DNA from: Sphingomonas sanguinis NBRC 13937
GTDB lineage: Bacteria; Pseudomonadota; Alphaproteobacteria; Sphingomonadales; Sphingomonadaceae
DNA: 64,000 nucleotides
Direction of reading: 5' to 3'
NCBI RefSeq assembly: GCF_001591005.1
Contig: NZ_BCTY01000016.1
Coordinates: 1 to 64,000, forward strand
A program made the position numbers and the translations under genes. The notes beneath the pieces are model-generated. The model was not told the DNA's origin. It ran no database searches and worked only from the letters and a program-made list of their open reading frames with translations. Of the stretch, positions 1-7,617 are shown in pieces. How positions within the stretch are numbered: the stretch's first letter is position 1; the number at the start of each line of letters is the position of its first letter.

Positions 1-238
1 CCCGCCGATACAGGCCTGCGGCACTGAACGCATCGGCGGGTGTGCCAAGTGACTTGGGACCGCCGATACGAGAGAACCAGTCCGCCAGTTCGATCATGCC
101 CCCCGTGTGCCCACGAAGCGCAAGATGCCATATGATCGGCGTCCAGCAGCCGGCCTGCCTACGCCATCGCTTATAGCGGATCGCCAATCCTCTCAGATAG
201 AGCCGATTGCCAGCCGTCTCGCCCAAGATCACTTCCAT
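1..238 (-). CDS. Sel1/TPR-like repeat protein, partial (C-terminus beyond the window)
   Basis: Reading leftward from an ATG at 238 gives 79 codons that stay open to the edge of the window. The start is supported by an in-frame TGA a few codons upstream and by a GAGAAG stretch about 9 bases before the ATG. The peptide contains WHLALRGHTGG, MIELADWFSRIG and FSAAGLYRR, a helix-turn-helix pattern of small and aromatic residues resembling Sel1-like (SLR/TPR) repeats, which usually act as protein-binding scaffolds. No signal peptide is visible. The assignment rests on pattern only. A plus-strand frame at 107-310 overlaps it but has no such pattern. Confidence 0.5.
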   Translation of the reverse strand, partial: MEVILGETAGNRLYLRGLAIRYKRWRRQAGCWTPIIWHLALRGHTGGMIELADWFSRIGGPKSLGTPADAFSAAGLYRR

Positions 239-320
239 GATGTCAGCTTCTCACACCGAGCGGCAAAACGACCAGTGGCGCCCCGCCCGGTAGGAACCAA
301 AAGGCAATAGCTAAGGGATG

Positions 321-1256
321 CTAAGAGTTCACCGGACGCAGTAGGTCGATAAGCCCGTCTGACACCGTTGAAGTGGACATGCTACGACGACGGACCACAA
401 GGATCGACGCAATTGCGACGGCCGTTCCACCAAACAGGTCAACGACATAATGGCCTCCAATCGGTACGGCCGAAACCCCCATGACCGCATTGGCCAGCAC
501 CATAGGCACGCGAGCAACTCGTACGGGCCATGCCGCCCAGGCGAAGATGACGGCCATAGAGGCGTGGAAGCTGGGAAAGGTCACGATTCCACCCAGATCG
601 TACAGGTCGACCTCGTAAAATCTATTGCTTCTCAGCTCCGCGATGATCTTACCATAATGCTGCCCCAGATTTGGCACGTCCTGATATTCATAGAAGGCAA
701 ACGCCGCCTCGGCTGGAAAGAAAAAGGCGACGAAAACGGTCAGCGCCAGCGCGACTGCATAGACTGCAAGGAAGCGGTAAAGTCGCTCGGACCGCCCGGT
801 CAAAGCCAGAAGCACGATCACCACAAGGGGAATACGGAAGCACAGGAAGTACGCGTTTTCCAAGGCCGCCAGCAATGTTGGACGTGCGTCGACAAAGGCC
901 CTGATGGCGGGCCAGCGAAAGCCCATGAGCGCATCCATCCGGTCGAGCGCTTGATCCATCAATAGGCCTGAGTGGTGCATGGCGATATAGCTTGCCACGG
1001 CCCCCACCATGCCGATCACGGCAAACATGAGCGTCGCGTCCACGATCTGCACGACCGGTTGCAGGCGACCGAATCGATCAGGACGAATGCCGAGAGAAAT
1101 GATCATGACGATGACGATGGAAGCGAGTTGCGTCGCCGACCCGGCGCTCAACCGAAATCCACTGATCATCGCTGCAAAGATACACAAACCAACTGCGCCT
1201 AGCGACGCCAGCCACAGATAATCCCGGAAAGCCTGTCGATCCATCAAAAGGCGCAT
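321..1256 (-). CDS. PAP2-superfamily membrane phosphatase / inositolphosphotransferase-like protein
   Basis: A 311-residue polytopic membrane protein with about six hydrophobic segments. Near the C-terminus it carries FPSFHAS and, about 40 residues on, GGHYVVDLFGG. These match the second and third motifs of PAP2-type acid phosphatases (PSxH and H-x5-D), so the active site would face the periplasm. The spacing and long N-terminal membrane region fit the PAP2_3/Aur1-Ipt1-like branch that acts on lipid phosphates or transfers phospho-head groups; the substrate cannot be read from the sequence. The start may be at 1256 or at the next Met (1244); neither has a clear ribosome site. Base composition is low: bases 601-660 count to 45 % GC, against about 73 % in a sampled line of pth-linked coding sequence, which suggests later acquisition. 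Confidence 0.75.
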   Translation of the reverse strand: MRLLMDRQAFRDYLWLASLGAVGLCIFAAMISGFRLSAGSATQLASIVIVMIISLGIRPDRFGRLQPVVQIVDATLMFAVIGMVGAVASYIAMHHSGLLMDQALDRMDALMGFRWPAIRAFVDARPTLLAALENAYFLCFRIPLVVIVLLALTGRSERLYRFLAVYAVALALTVFVAFFFPAEAAFAFYEYQDVPNLGQHYGKIIAELRSNRFYEVDLYDLGGIVTFPSFHASMAVIFAWAAWPVRVARVPMVLANAVMGVSAVPIGGHYVVDLFGGTAVAIASILVVRRRSMSTSTVSDGLIDLLRPVNS

Positions 1257-1317
1257 GGACGTCTTGCTAATGCCCGCCGCTTAACGATCCCATAAAGCTG
1301 GGCAACGGGCTATGACG

Positions 1318-3237
1318 TCACCGACTATGGTAAAAGTCGTACACCTGCTGAGCGACCGCCTGGCTCACCCCCGGCGCTTTCTGTAAATCCTCCAAGCTGG
1401 CGTTCCTGACCGCCCGCCCCGTGCCGAAGTGCATCAGCAGCGCCTTCTTGCGCGCCGGGCCGATGCCGGGCACTTCGTCCAGCGGGCTCGCGCCCATTGC
1501 CTTGGCGCGTTTGTCGCGGTGCGCGCCGATCACGAAGCGGTGGACTTCGTCGCGTAGACGCTGGAGGTAGAAGAGCAGCGGCGCGTTGACCGGCAGCATC
1601 CGTTCGCTGCCGTCCATCATGTGGAAGACCTCGCGCCCCTCGCGGCCGTGATGCGGGCCCTTGGCGACGCCGACCAGGCAGACATCCTCGATGCCCAGAT
1701 CCTCCAGCACCGCCTTGGCGGCATTAAGCTGGCCGCGTCCGCCGTCGATCAGCACCAGATCGGGCCAGGTTGCGTCGTCGCGATCCGGGTTCTCCTCCAG
1801 CTGGCGGGCGAAGCGGCGGCGGAAGACTTCGCGCATCATGCCGAAATCGTCGTCGGTCGCCGCCTCGTTCCCCTTGATGTTGAACTTGCGATACTGGCCC
1901 TTCTGGAACCCCTCCGGCCCCGCCACGACCATCGCGCCCAGCGCATTGGTGCCCTGGATATGGCTGTTGTCGTACACCTCGATCCGCTGCGGCGGGTCGG
2001 ACAGGTCGAAGAAGTCGGCCACCTCGCGCAGCAGCTTAGCCTGAGTGGTCGATTCGGCCAGTCGCCGGTCGAGTGCCTCGACCGCGTTGCGCTTGGCCTG
2101 ATCGAGCAGGCGGCGGCGGTCGCCGCGCTGTGGCACGGTCAGCTGGACCTTATACCCGGCCCGCTCGCCCAGCGCCTCGGTCAGCAGCTCGCCTTCGGGC
2201 AGGTCGCGGTCGAGCAGGATGGTCTTGGCCGGCGGCACTTCCTCGTAGAATTGGGTGAGGAAGCTGGTCAGCACCTCCTCCTCGGGCACGTCGTTGGTGT
2301 GCGCAGGGAAGAAGCTGCGATGCCCCCAATTCTGGCCGCCGCGGATGAAGAAGGCCTGGATGCCCATCACCCCCTCGCGATTGGCCAGCGCGAAGATGTC
2401 GGCGTCGCCCACCCCTTCGGCATTGATCGCCTGCGTGCCCTGGATGAAGGTCAGCGCCTTCAGCCGGTCGCGCAGGATCGCGGCCAGCTCGAAATCCATC
2501 GCCTCAGCCGCTGCCTGCATCTGCGTGCCGAGCTTGGCCTGGACCTGGGTCGACTTGCCACCCAGGAAGTTCTTCGCGTCGGCGACCAGTTCGGCATAGG
2601 CGGCCTCATCGATCCGGCCGACGCAGGGGGCTGAGCAGCGCTTGATCTGGTAGAGCAGGCACGGTCGGTCGCGCCCCTTGAAGAAGCTGTCGGTGCAGGA
2701 GCGGAGCAGGAACAGCTTTTGCAGCGCGTTCAGCGTGTTGTTGACGCTGCCCGCGCTGGCGAAGGGGCCGTAATAATTGCCGACCGCCCGCCTGGCCCCA
2801 CGATGCTTCTGGATGCGCGGGAAGTCATGGTCGTTGCGTAGCAGGATGAAGGGAAAGCTCTTATCGTCGCGCAGCAGGACGTTGAAGGCCGGGCGATAGC
2901 GCTTGATCAGCTGCGCCTCGAGCAGCAGCGCCTCGGCCTCGTTATTGGTCGTGACGATGGTCATCGACCGGGTCTGCGACACCATGCGTTGCAGGCGCTT
3001 CGGCAGGCGGTCGACCTGGGTATAGTTGGCGACGCGGTTCTTCAGCGCCCGGGCCTTGCCGATATACAGCACGTCGCCGCGCGCATCCTGCATCCGGTAC
3101 ACGCCCGGCCGCAGCGGCAGCGTCGCCAGCACGTTGCGGATCGCCGCCACCCCCGCCTTCAGATCGGGCGCATCGGCCCCGCGCAGGGTGAAGGTGGATT
3201 TCTCTTCGTTGAAGCGGTCGACGGGAGGCTCAGACAT
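1318..3237 (-). CDS. uvrC: Excinuclease ABC subunit C (UvrC)
   Basis: Cytoplasmic nuclease of nucleotide excision repair, which makes the 3' and 5' incisions around lesions handed over by UvrA-UvrB. The 639 residues show the full family layout: a GIY-YIG domain from about residue 40 (RPGVYRMQDARGDVLYIGKA), a cysteine-containing linker (CLLYQIKRCSAPCVG), a UVR helix pair that contacts UvrB, the RNase H-like nuclease domain (YDNSHIQGTNALGAMVV and DLVLIDGGRGQLNAA with its acidic residues), and C-terminal helix-hairpin-helix repeats (EVPGIGPARKKALL). About 30 N-terminal residues before the GIY-YIG domain are extra. It is monocistronic, with a palindromic repeat upstream. Confidence 0.97.
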   Translation of the reverse strand: MSEPPVDRFNEEKSTFTLRGADAPDLKAGVAAIRNVLATLPLRPGVYRMQDARGDVLYIGKARALKNRVANYTQVDRLPKRLQRMVSQTRSMTIVTTNNEAEALLLEAQLIKRYRPAFNVLLRDDKSFPFILLRNDHDFPRIQKHRGARRAVGNYYGPFASAGSVNNTLNALQKLFLLRSCTDSFFKGRDRPCLLYQIKRCSAPCVGRIDEAAYAELVADAKNFLGGKSTQVQAKLGTQMQAAAEAMDFELAAILRDRLKALTFIQGTQAINAEGVGDADIFALANREGVMGIQAFFIRGGQNWGHRSFFPAHTNDVPEEEVLTSFLTQFYEEVPPAKTILLDRDLPEGELLTEALGERAGYKVQLTVPQRGDRRRLLDQAKRNAVEALDRRLAESTTQAKLLREVADFFDLSDPPQRIEVYDNSHIQGTNALGAMVVAGPEGFQKGQYRKFNIKGNEAATDDDFGMMREVFRRRFARQLEENPDRDDATWPDLVLIDGGRGQLNAAKAVLEDLGIEDVCLVGVAKGPHHGREGREVFHMMDGSERMLPVNAPLLFYLQRLRDEVHRFVIGAHRDKRAKAMGASPLDEVPGIGPARKKALLMHFGTGRAVRNASLEDLQKAPGVSQAVAQQVYDFYHSR

Positions 3238-3290
3238 TGGGTGCGATTTAGGAGCGACAAGGGCGGATCGCTACCCTGCCGGGAGGTTTG

Positions 3291-3440
3291 GTTCACGCGA
3301 AGCCGCGAGGACGCGAAGGTTTTTTGTTTGCGCAGAGGCGCGGAGGACGCAGAGAGCTTAGGAAGACATTCCTTCATCTCAGCGCTCTCTGCGCCTCTGC
3401 GCGAACCACCTTCTTCGTGTCTTCGCGGCTTCGCGCGAAC
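3291..3440. repeat. Long imperfect inverted repeat (intergenic palindromic element)
   Basis: The left arm (3291-3357) and right arm (3382-3440) are near reverse complements. Both contain the words GCGAAGCCGCGA and GCAGAGGCG, separated by about 25 bases. The element fills most of the space between the divergent-end uvrC promoter side and the 3' end of the SMR exporter gene. It would fold into a long hairpin in RNA or cruciform in DNA. No ORF is credible here. Confidence 0.8.
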
Positions 3441-3446
3441 CTTATT

Positions 3447-3767
3447 TCACCCTTGCGCGAATAGCTTGGTGCCCATCACGCCGATGACGGTCAGCACCAT
3501 GAAGCCCGCCTGGATCGGCGCGATCTTGTCGCCGAACACGATGGCCCCGCCGATCACGACGCCGACCGCGCCTAGCCCGGTCCACACCGCATAGGCGGTC
3601 CCGGCCGGAAGCCCGCGCATCGCCAGCGCCAGCAGGCCCATATTCACGAAGCTGAGGATGATCGGCACGCTTGACGCCTGCCAGGTGGCGACGGTCGCCG
3701 CCCATTTCAGGCTGAGCGCCCAGCAAATCTCGGTAATCACGGCGATGCCCAGAATGACCCATGCCAT
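3447..3767 (-). CDS. gdx: SMR-family guanidinium exporter (Gdx/SugE)
   Basis: Small multidrug resistance transporter of 106 residues with four transmembrane helices, working as an antiparallel dimer in the inner membrane. The central glutamate of helix 1 is present (E13 in ITEICW). The stretch LPAGTAYAVWTGLGAVG is typical of the SugE/Gdx branch, whose established role is guanidinium/proton exchange, rather than the EmrE branch. The ATG at 3767 is preceded by GGAGACAC at a good distance; an open frame continues upstream to 3971 but has no family similarity. It stands alone downstream of the F0 ATP synthase genes with a roughly 240-base leader between. Confidence 0.9.
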   Translation of the reverse strand: MAWVILGIAVITEICWALSLKWAATVATWQASSVPIILSFVNMGLLALAMRGLPAGTAYAVWTGLGAVGVVIGGAIVFGDKIAPIQAGFMVLTVIGVMGTKLFAQG

Positions 3768-4007
3768 CGGAAGTGTCTCCTTTGTCACGGGCTCGGAGAG
3801 CTGGGCATCGTCGCCGGAAACCCGGAAGAGACGGCGATGCGGCCCCGCATGTGCGGGGGTATGTGTTGCAGCGACTTGACCGTCGACGGCCGGGTGAGCC
3901 CGGCGGCTTTCTCCGTTCCATCCCGGTGACGTCGGGGCCCCCGGAAACGACCGAACCGCGCCTCGGGCCAACCCGAAGCGCGGTCCTGTCTCCGGCCCTG
4001 AAGCCGA
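3768..4007 (-). promoter_or_regulatory. Structured leader region of the guanidinium exporter gene
   Basis: In the 240 bases between atpF and the exporter ATG I see several short hairpins: CCCCGC-ATGT-GCGGGG at 3843-3858, the palindrome CCGTCGACGG at 3880-3889, and GCCGGG-TGAG-CCCGGC at 3889-3904. No T-run follows any of them, so they do not look like a simple terminator of the ATP synthase operon. Gdx genes in other bacteria are often controlled by guanidine riboswitches, but I could not match the conserved cores of the known classes by eye. Confidence 0.3.
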
Positions 4008-4670
4008 TCAGTTCGGGCGACCGAGCCCCGATATGGTGCGGTCGATCATCGCACGGTCCGCGTCGGCCGAGTGATGCTCGGCGATCAGCAGACCGGCGGC
4101 CTTGGCAGCAGCCTCGGCGGCGCGGGCGCGGACTTCGGCGATCGCGGTGCGCTCGGCAGCAGCGATCTTGTCCTCGGCCATCTTGGCGCGACGCTCCATC
4201 AGCGCCTCGGCATCGGCCTTGGCCTTGCTCAGAAGCTGACCCGCTTCATGCTGGGCCTGAGCGCGCATCGCTTCGGCATCGGCATGGGCGGCCTTCGCCT
4301 TGGCCTCATATTCGGCCTTCAGCGTTTCGGCTTCCTGACGCAGCTTGTTGGCTTCGTCGAGCTGGGCGCGGATACCGGCGATCTTCTGGTCGAGAGACCG
4401 ACCAATCATCGACGGCACCTTTTTCACCAGCATGCCGATCAGCACGACCAGAGCGGCGAGCGCCACCCAGCCGGTCGAATCGAAACCCAGCGCGGTCGGG
4501 CTGGCGGCATGATGCTCCGCCTCAGCGGCTGCGACCGTGTTACCGGTCAGGCCGTCGCCTTCGCGGATCGGCTTCTGCGTCATGCCCTCGGCCGACGCGG
4601 CGTCGGCCAGGTTCTGCGCGACCAGCGCATCGGCACTGGCCGCGGCGCCGTTAGCGGAATGATTAGCCAT
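4008..4670 (-). CDS. atpF: ATP synthase F0 subunit b
   Basis: Peripheral stalk subunit of F1F0-ATP synthase. The membrane helix lies at about residues 66-83 and is followed by KKVPSMIGRSLDQK, a hallmark of the b subunit, and then by a long alanine/glutamate-rich coiled coil (about 95-200) that dimerises with b' and holds F1. The 220-residue length is larger than the usual 160 or so because of about 60 N-terminal residues rich in Ala, Asn and His before the membrane helix. It is the last gene of the operon and its start overlaps the end of the b' gene by 8 bases, implying translational coupling. Confidence 0.93.
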   Translation of the reverse strand: MANHSANGAAASADALVAQNLADAASAEGMTQKPIREGDGLTGNTVAAAEAEHHAASPTALGFDSTGWVALAALVVLIGMLVKKVPSMIGRSLDQKIAGIRAQLDEANKLRQEAETLKAEYEAKAKAAHADAEAMRAQAQHEAGQLLSKAKADAEALMERRAKMAEDKIAAAERTAIAEVRARAAEAAAKAAGLLIAEHHSADADRAMIDRTISGLGRPN

Positions 4671-5157
4671 GCGCGCTCACCTTTCGCACCGCGTCGGCCG
4701 CCGCATCCTCGCCCACCTGGACGCCGGACAGCTTGGCGACGAGATCGCGCGCGGCCTCGGCCGCCACGGTCTGAAGATTGGCCATGGCCTCGACCTTGGC
4801 ATTGGCGATCGCCAGGTCATGATGACCCAGACGCTCGGCCAGGTCGGCATCGGCGGCCTTCACCTGCGCCTCGAAAGCGTGAGTGGCGCGTGCCTTGGCG
4901 GCATTGGTTTCGGCCATCGCGGCGACGCGCGCGGCGTCCATTTCGGCGCGCCATGCCGCCTCGACCCGGTCGGCCTCGGCACGCGCGGCCTCCGCCGCCG
5001 CCAGATCGCCGGCGATACGGCCTTCGCGAGCGTCCACCGTCGCCTGAATCTTGGGCACCATCCCACGACCGACCACAAAATACAGCAGGCCGAACGTGAT
5101 CAGGAGCCAGAAGATCTGCGACGCATAGGTCGCACTGATCTGTGCTATCTGGGGCAT
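4663..5157 (-). CDS. atpX: ATP synthase F0 subunit b'
   Basis: Second peripheral-stalk subunit, found in phototrophic and alphaproteobacterial ATP synthases, where b and b' form a heterodimer. The 164 residues begin with a membrane helix (ASQIFWLLITFGLLYFVVGR, about 12-31), then PKIQATVDAREGRIAGDL and a long charged coiled coil. The start is the ATG at 5157, 63 bases after the c-subunit gene. The 3' end overlaps atpF. Confidence 0.93.
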   Translation of the reverse strand: MPQIAQISATYASQIFWLLITFGLLYFVVGRGMVPKIQATVDAREGRIAGDLAAAEAARAEADRVEAAWRAEMDAARVAAMAETNAAKARATHAFEAQVKAADADLAERLGHHDLAIANAKVEAMANLQTVAAEAARDLVAKLSGVQVGEDAAADAVRKVSAHG

Positions 5158-5220
5158 GGAGTCCTCGTTGCCATATCAACCGGGCGCATCCTCAGCGACA
5201 CGCCCGGCCGATCCGAATGA

Positions 5221-5448
5221 TTAGGCGACGAACACCAGGATGATCATCGTCACGAAGGCGAGCAGGCCCAGAAGCTCGGCACCGGCGAAACCGATGAAGA
5301 GGCGGCCCTGCTGGCTGTCCGCCGCACCCGGATTGCGCAGCGCGCCTTCGAGGAACTTGGCGAACACGTTGCCCACGCCGAGCGAGGCGATGCCCATGCC
5401 GATAGCGGCCAGACCGGCACCGATCAGCTTCGCGGCTTCTGCGTCCAT
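5221..5448 (-). CDS. atpE: ATP synthase F0 subunit c
   Basis: Proton-carrying ring subunit, 75 residues, forming a hairpin of two membrane helices. Helix 1 is rich in glycine and alanine (GAGLAAIGMGIASLGVG), the polar loop is ALRNPGA, and helix 2 holds the essential carboxylate E58 in GFAGAELLGLLAF. I place the start at the ATG at 5448, 8 bases after a GGAG ribosome site; a GTG three codons upstream (5457) is possible but would overlap that site. It lies between atpB and the b' gene. Confidence 0.95.
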   Translation of the reverse strand: MDAEAAKLIGAGLAAIGMGIASLGVGNVFAKFLEGALRNPGAADSQQGRLFIGFAGAELLGLLAFVTMIILVFVA

Positions 5449-5528
5449 TTCAATCACTCCAGTTCAAAAAGGGTCGTTTGGGTATTCAAATCAGCGTCGA
5501 GGCGATCCGCCCGATCCGGCTTCCCGGA

Positions 5529-6338
5529 TCAGTGCAGATTCACCGCGTCGTTCAGATAGACCGAGGTCAGCAGCGCGAAGACATAGGCCTGGATCGCGGC
5601 GACCAGCAGTTCGAGAAGGGTGATGCCGATCATCAGCAGGAAGCTCGGCAGGGTGATGAGCGCGGCATAGCCCGGGCCCATGTTGATGCCGTTGATGACG
5701 AAGGCGGCGAGAACCTTCAGCAGGATGTGCCCCGCGGTCATCGCAACGAACAGTCGCAGACCCAGCGAGAAGGGGCGCACCAGAAAGCTCATCAGCTCGA
5801 CCACGAAGATCAGCGGAATCATCAGCTTGGGCGTGCCGTGCGGAACGAACAGCGCAAAGAAGTGGAAGCCGTGACGGCCGAAGCCGACGATCAGCACGAT
5901 CGCGAACGAGATCACGGCGAGCACGCCGGTCACGGTCAGGTGGCTGGTCACGGTGAACGGATGGACACCCGGCACCACGCCGAAGGGCAGCAAGCCCAGC
6001 ACGTTGGCGAACAGGATGAACATGAACAGCGAGAAGACGTAGGGCAGGAAACGCTTGCCCTCCGGCCCGATGTTCGACGTCAGCATCGAATTGACGAAGC
6101 CGGTGAAGCCCTCGACCGCCGCCTGCCAGCGCCCGGGGACCAGATCGCGCTTCATGCCGCCGATCATGAACACCCACAACGCGACCAGCGTCGCCACCAT
6201 CCACAAAGCGGAATTGGTGAAGGAAAGGTCGTAGCCGCCGACCACCCAGTGCTGACCGAGCACCGGCTCGATCAGGAACTGGTGCATCGGATCAATCTTG
6301 CCGCCCGATTCTGCCGCCACGCTGCTTCGTTCCCACAT
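5529..6338 (-). CDS. atpB: ATP synthase F0 subunit a
   Basis: Polytopic 269-residue subunit that forms the proton half-channels against the c-ring. The conserved functional stretch is RPFSLGLRLFVAMTAGH, containing the essential arginine, followed by the last helix pair LELLVAAIQAYVFALLTSVY. It begins 15 bases after the atpI stop. Starts at 6338 (used) and at Met-18 (6287) are both possible; homologous proteins commonly have a short polar N-terminus like the one retained here. Confidence 0.94.
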   Translation of the reverse strand: MWERSSVAAESGGKIDPMHQFLIEPVLGQHWVVGGYDLSFTNSALWMVATLVALWVFMIGGMKRDLVPGRWQAAVEGFTGFVNSMLTSNIGPEGKRFLPYVFSLFMFILFANVLGLLPFGVVPGVHPFTVTSHLTVTGVLAVISFAIVLIVGFGRHGFHFFALFVPHGTPKLMIPLIFVVELMSFLVRPFSLGLRLFVAMTAGHILLKVLAAFVINGINMGPGYAALITLPSFLLMIGITLLELLVAAIQAYVFALLTSVYLNDAVNLH

Positions 6339-6353
6339 ATGACGAACGCCCGG

Positions 6354-6698
6354 TTACTCCGGGCGCTCACCAGAAATCCGAATGATCTGCCTGAACGCCA
6401 CGCCGATCCCCAGGAACAGCATCACGATCAGGGCCCAGGGTGCGGTGCCGAACCAGCGGTCGAAGAGCCAGCCGATCAACGCACTGCCGACAAGACTTCC
6501 GATCAGCGCGGAGATCACGCGGCTGCCCTGGGAATAACCCCTGTCGGCGTCCACCTTCACCCCCTGCCGCGCTACGCCTTCCGCTTTCGCCTTAGCCAAT
6601 CGCTGATCCAGCGCGGCCAGACGCGGGTCGTCCGCATCGCCAAAGTCCTGTCCGGGTTCCTTCTCCGCCACGCAGCCACCCTCACCTAATTTCGTCAC
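6354..6698 (-). CDS. atpI: ATP synthase-associated protein AtpI (AtpZ/AtpI family)
   Basis: First gene of the F0 operon. About 50 charged N-terminal residues (DPRLAALDQRLAKAKAEG) precede two membrane helices, the first containing SRVISALIGSLVGSALIGWL and the second WALIVMLFLGIGVAFRQI, the pattern of AtpI/AtpZ, which assists c-ring assembly and may carry Mg2+. The first codon is GTG (6698); another GTG ten codons in (6671) has an AGGTGAGGG stretch upstream and may be the true start. Followed closely by atpB. Confidence 0.85.
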   Translation of the reverse strand: MTKLGEGGCVAEKEPGQDFGDADDPRLAALDQRLAKAKAEGVARQGVKVDADRGYSQGSRVISALIGSLVGSALIGWLFDRWFGTAPWALIVMLFLGIGVAFRQIIRISGERPE

Positions 6699-7015
6699 CG
6701 AAGGGGAGAATGCGCGCGAACGGCGAGCGACCCCGCCAAGGCGAGGCCCGTTTAGAAAGCGTGTCTTCCCAAGTCAACCGCTTGGGGGTCAGCTTGTGAC
6801 AGATGTGTTAAGGGTTGTGTCCAAGGAGTGACAGGCCCTTCCTTCTTCTCCCCTCCCGCAGGCGGAAGGGGTCGGGGGAGGGCTGGCGCTTTCGGCATGC
6901 ACCGCTGCTTGTTGGTCGCCGGAGCTTAGTCCACTCCTCACACCGTCGGCCGGATCGCTACCGGACTCCCCTCCCCCAGCCCCTCCCGCCTGCGGGAGGG
7001 GAGTAAGAAGAAGGA
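6699..7015. repeat. 317-base gene-free stretch holding a long inverted repeat (arms about 6838-6884 and 6966-7014)
   Basis: Between the atpI start and the ydbL stop. The outer arms are reverse complements of each other for about 40 bases (CTTCTTCTCCCCTCCCGCAG on the left, matched on the right by CTGCGGGAGGGGAGTAAGAA with a small offset). They are separated by about 80 bases with no clear structure. The half nearest atpI (6699-6837) presumably holds the F0 operon promoter; I could not pick a convincing -35/-10 pair. Confidence 0.7.
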
Positions 7016-7396
7016 TTACACGCAGGCCGGGGCGCGTTCCGGGGCGGCAGCGGTGCGGGTCTTCCACACGCCTTCGGGCGTCTTGTACTTCTCGCCGCTC
7101 GCGGTCTGCGCGATCAGGTTGCAGCCGCTGGTGAAGGCCATCTGCTCCACCGTGGCGCCGCTCGCCTGCGCCTTCTGCGTATAGGCGGCCTTGCGCTGGA
7201 TGTTGATGCTGTTGACCAGCGTGCGCAGCGCGGGCGTCGCGCTGCCGACGATGCCCAAATAGCCGTCGGGCTGCTCGCCCACGAGCCCCTCGGCGCGCGC
7301 CGCTGCATAGGCCGGATCGCGCTGCGCCATCGCCATGCCCGACACGCCCAGCAGCGCCACCGCGCCCAGCGTCAGGATGATCGTCTTCGTCTTCAT
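7016..7396 (-). CDS. ydbL: YdbL-family (DUF1318) periplasmic protein
   Basis: Exported 126-residue protein: signal peptide about 1-24 (TIILTLGAVALLGVSGMAMAQ), then a compact domain with NSINIQRKAAYTQKA and GCNLIAQTASGEKYKTPEGVW, as in E. coli YdbL. In E. coli, YdbL assists the YnbE-YdbH bridge that moves phospholipids to the outer membrane. The ATG at 7396 shares one base with the stop of ynbE (TGATG), so the three genes are translationally coupled. An open frame continues upstream to 7561 but only antisense to or out of frame with ynbE. Confidence 0.88.
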   Translation of the reverse strand: MKTKTIILTLGAVALLGVSGMAMAQRDPAYAAARAEGLVGEQPDGYLGIVGSATPALRTLVNSINIQRKAAYTQKAQASGATVEQMAFTSGCNLIAQTASGEKYKTPEGVWKTRTAAAPERAPACV

Positions 7397-7617
7397 CAGA
7401 ATATCCCCGGATTCTGCTGGATCAGCGATTTGGCTTCGCCATCCAGGCGATATACCACTTCCTGCGTCACATTGATGTTCAGATTGATCTCGATCGGCTT
7501 TTCCGGCGCGGAGATGTTGACGCATCCTCCGCTCATCAGGGTCAGCGCGACCGGCATCCATCGTGTCGCATCCAAGATCGGCATCCTTACCAGCATTTTC
7601 AATCCTGTTACGGTCAT
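7396..7617 (-). CDS. ynbE: YnbE-family outer-membrane lipoprotein
   Basis: A 73-residue protein with a lipobox (LMSGGC, Cys-32) after a hydrophobic stretch, then a short mature part rich in beta-prone residues (IEINLNINVTQEVVYRLD) matching E. coli YnbE. In E. coli, YnbE is the outer-membrane lipoprotein that stacks with the AsmA-like protein YdbH to complete a lipid bridge across the periplasm. The ATG at 7617 overlaps the last codon of ydbH. Met-8 or Met-12 could serve as alternative starts. The gene is easily missed because a long spurious frame runs through it and on into ydbH. Confidence 0.87.
   Translation of the reverse strand: MTVTGLKMLVRMPILDATRWMPVALTLMSGGCVNISAPEKPIEINLNINVTQEVVYRLDGEAKSLIQQNPGIF

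Noticed and set aside
107..310. A 67-codon plus-strand frame at the left edge
   Set aside because: It is opposite the Sel1-like partial frame, which has better composition, an upstream stop and a ribosome site.
3768..4007. A guanidine-I/II/III riboswitch call upstream of the exporter gene
   Set aside because: The conserved core words of these classes are not visible; one GGCG-ACGA-TGCC hairpin resembles half of a guanidine-II motif but the second hairpin is missing. Kept only as an open question.
5478..6689. A 403-codon plus-strand frame across atpB and atpI
   Set aside because: Antisense to two well-supported genes; very rich in Gln, His and Arg as expected from complementing their codons.
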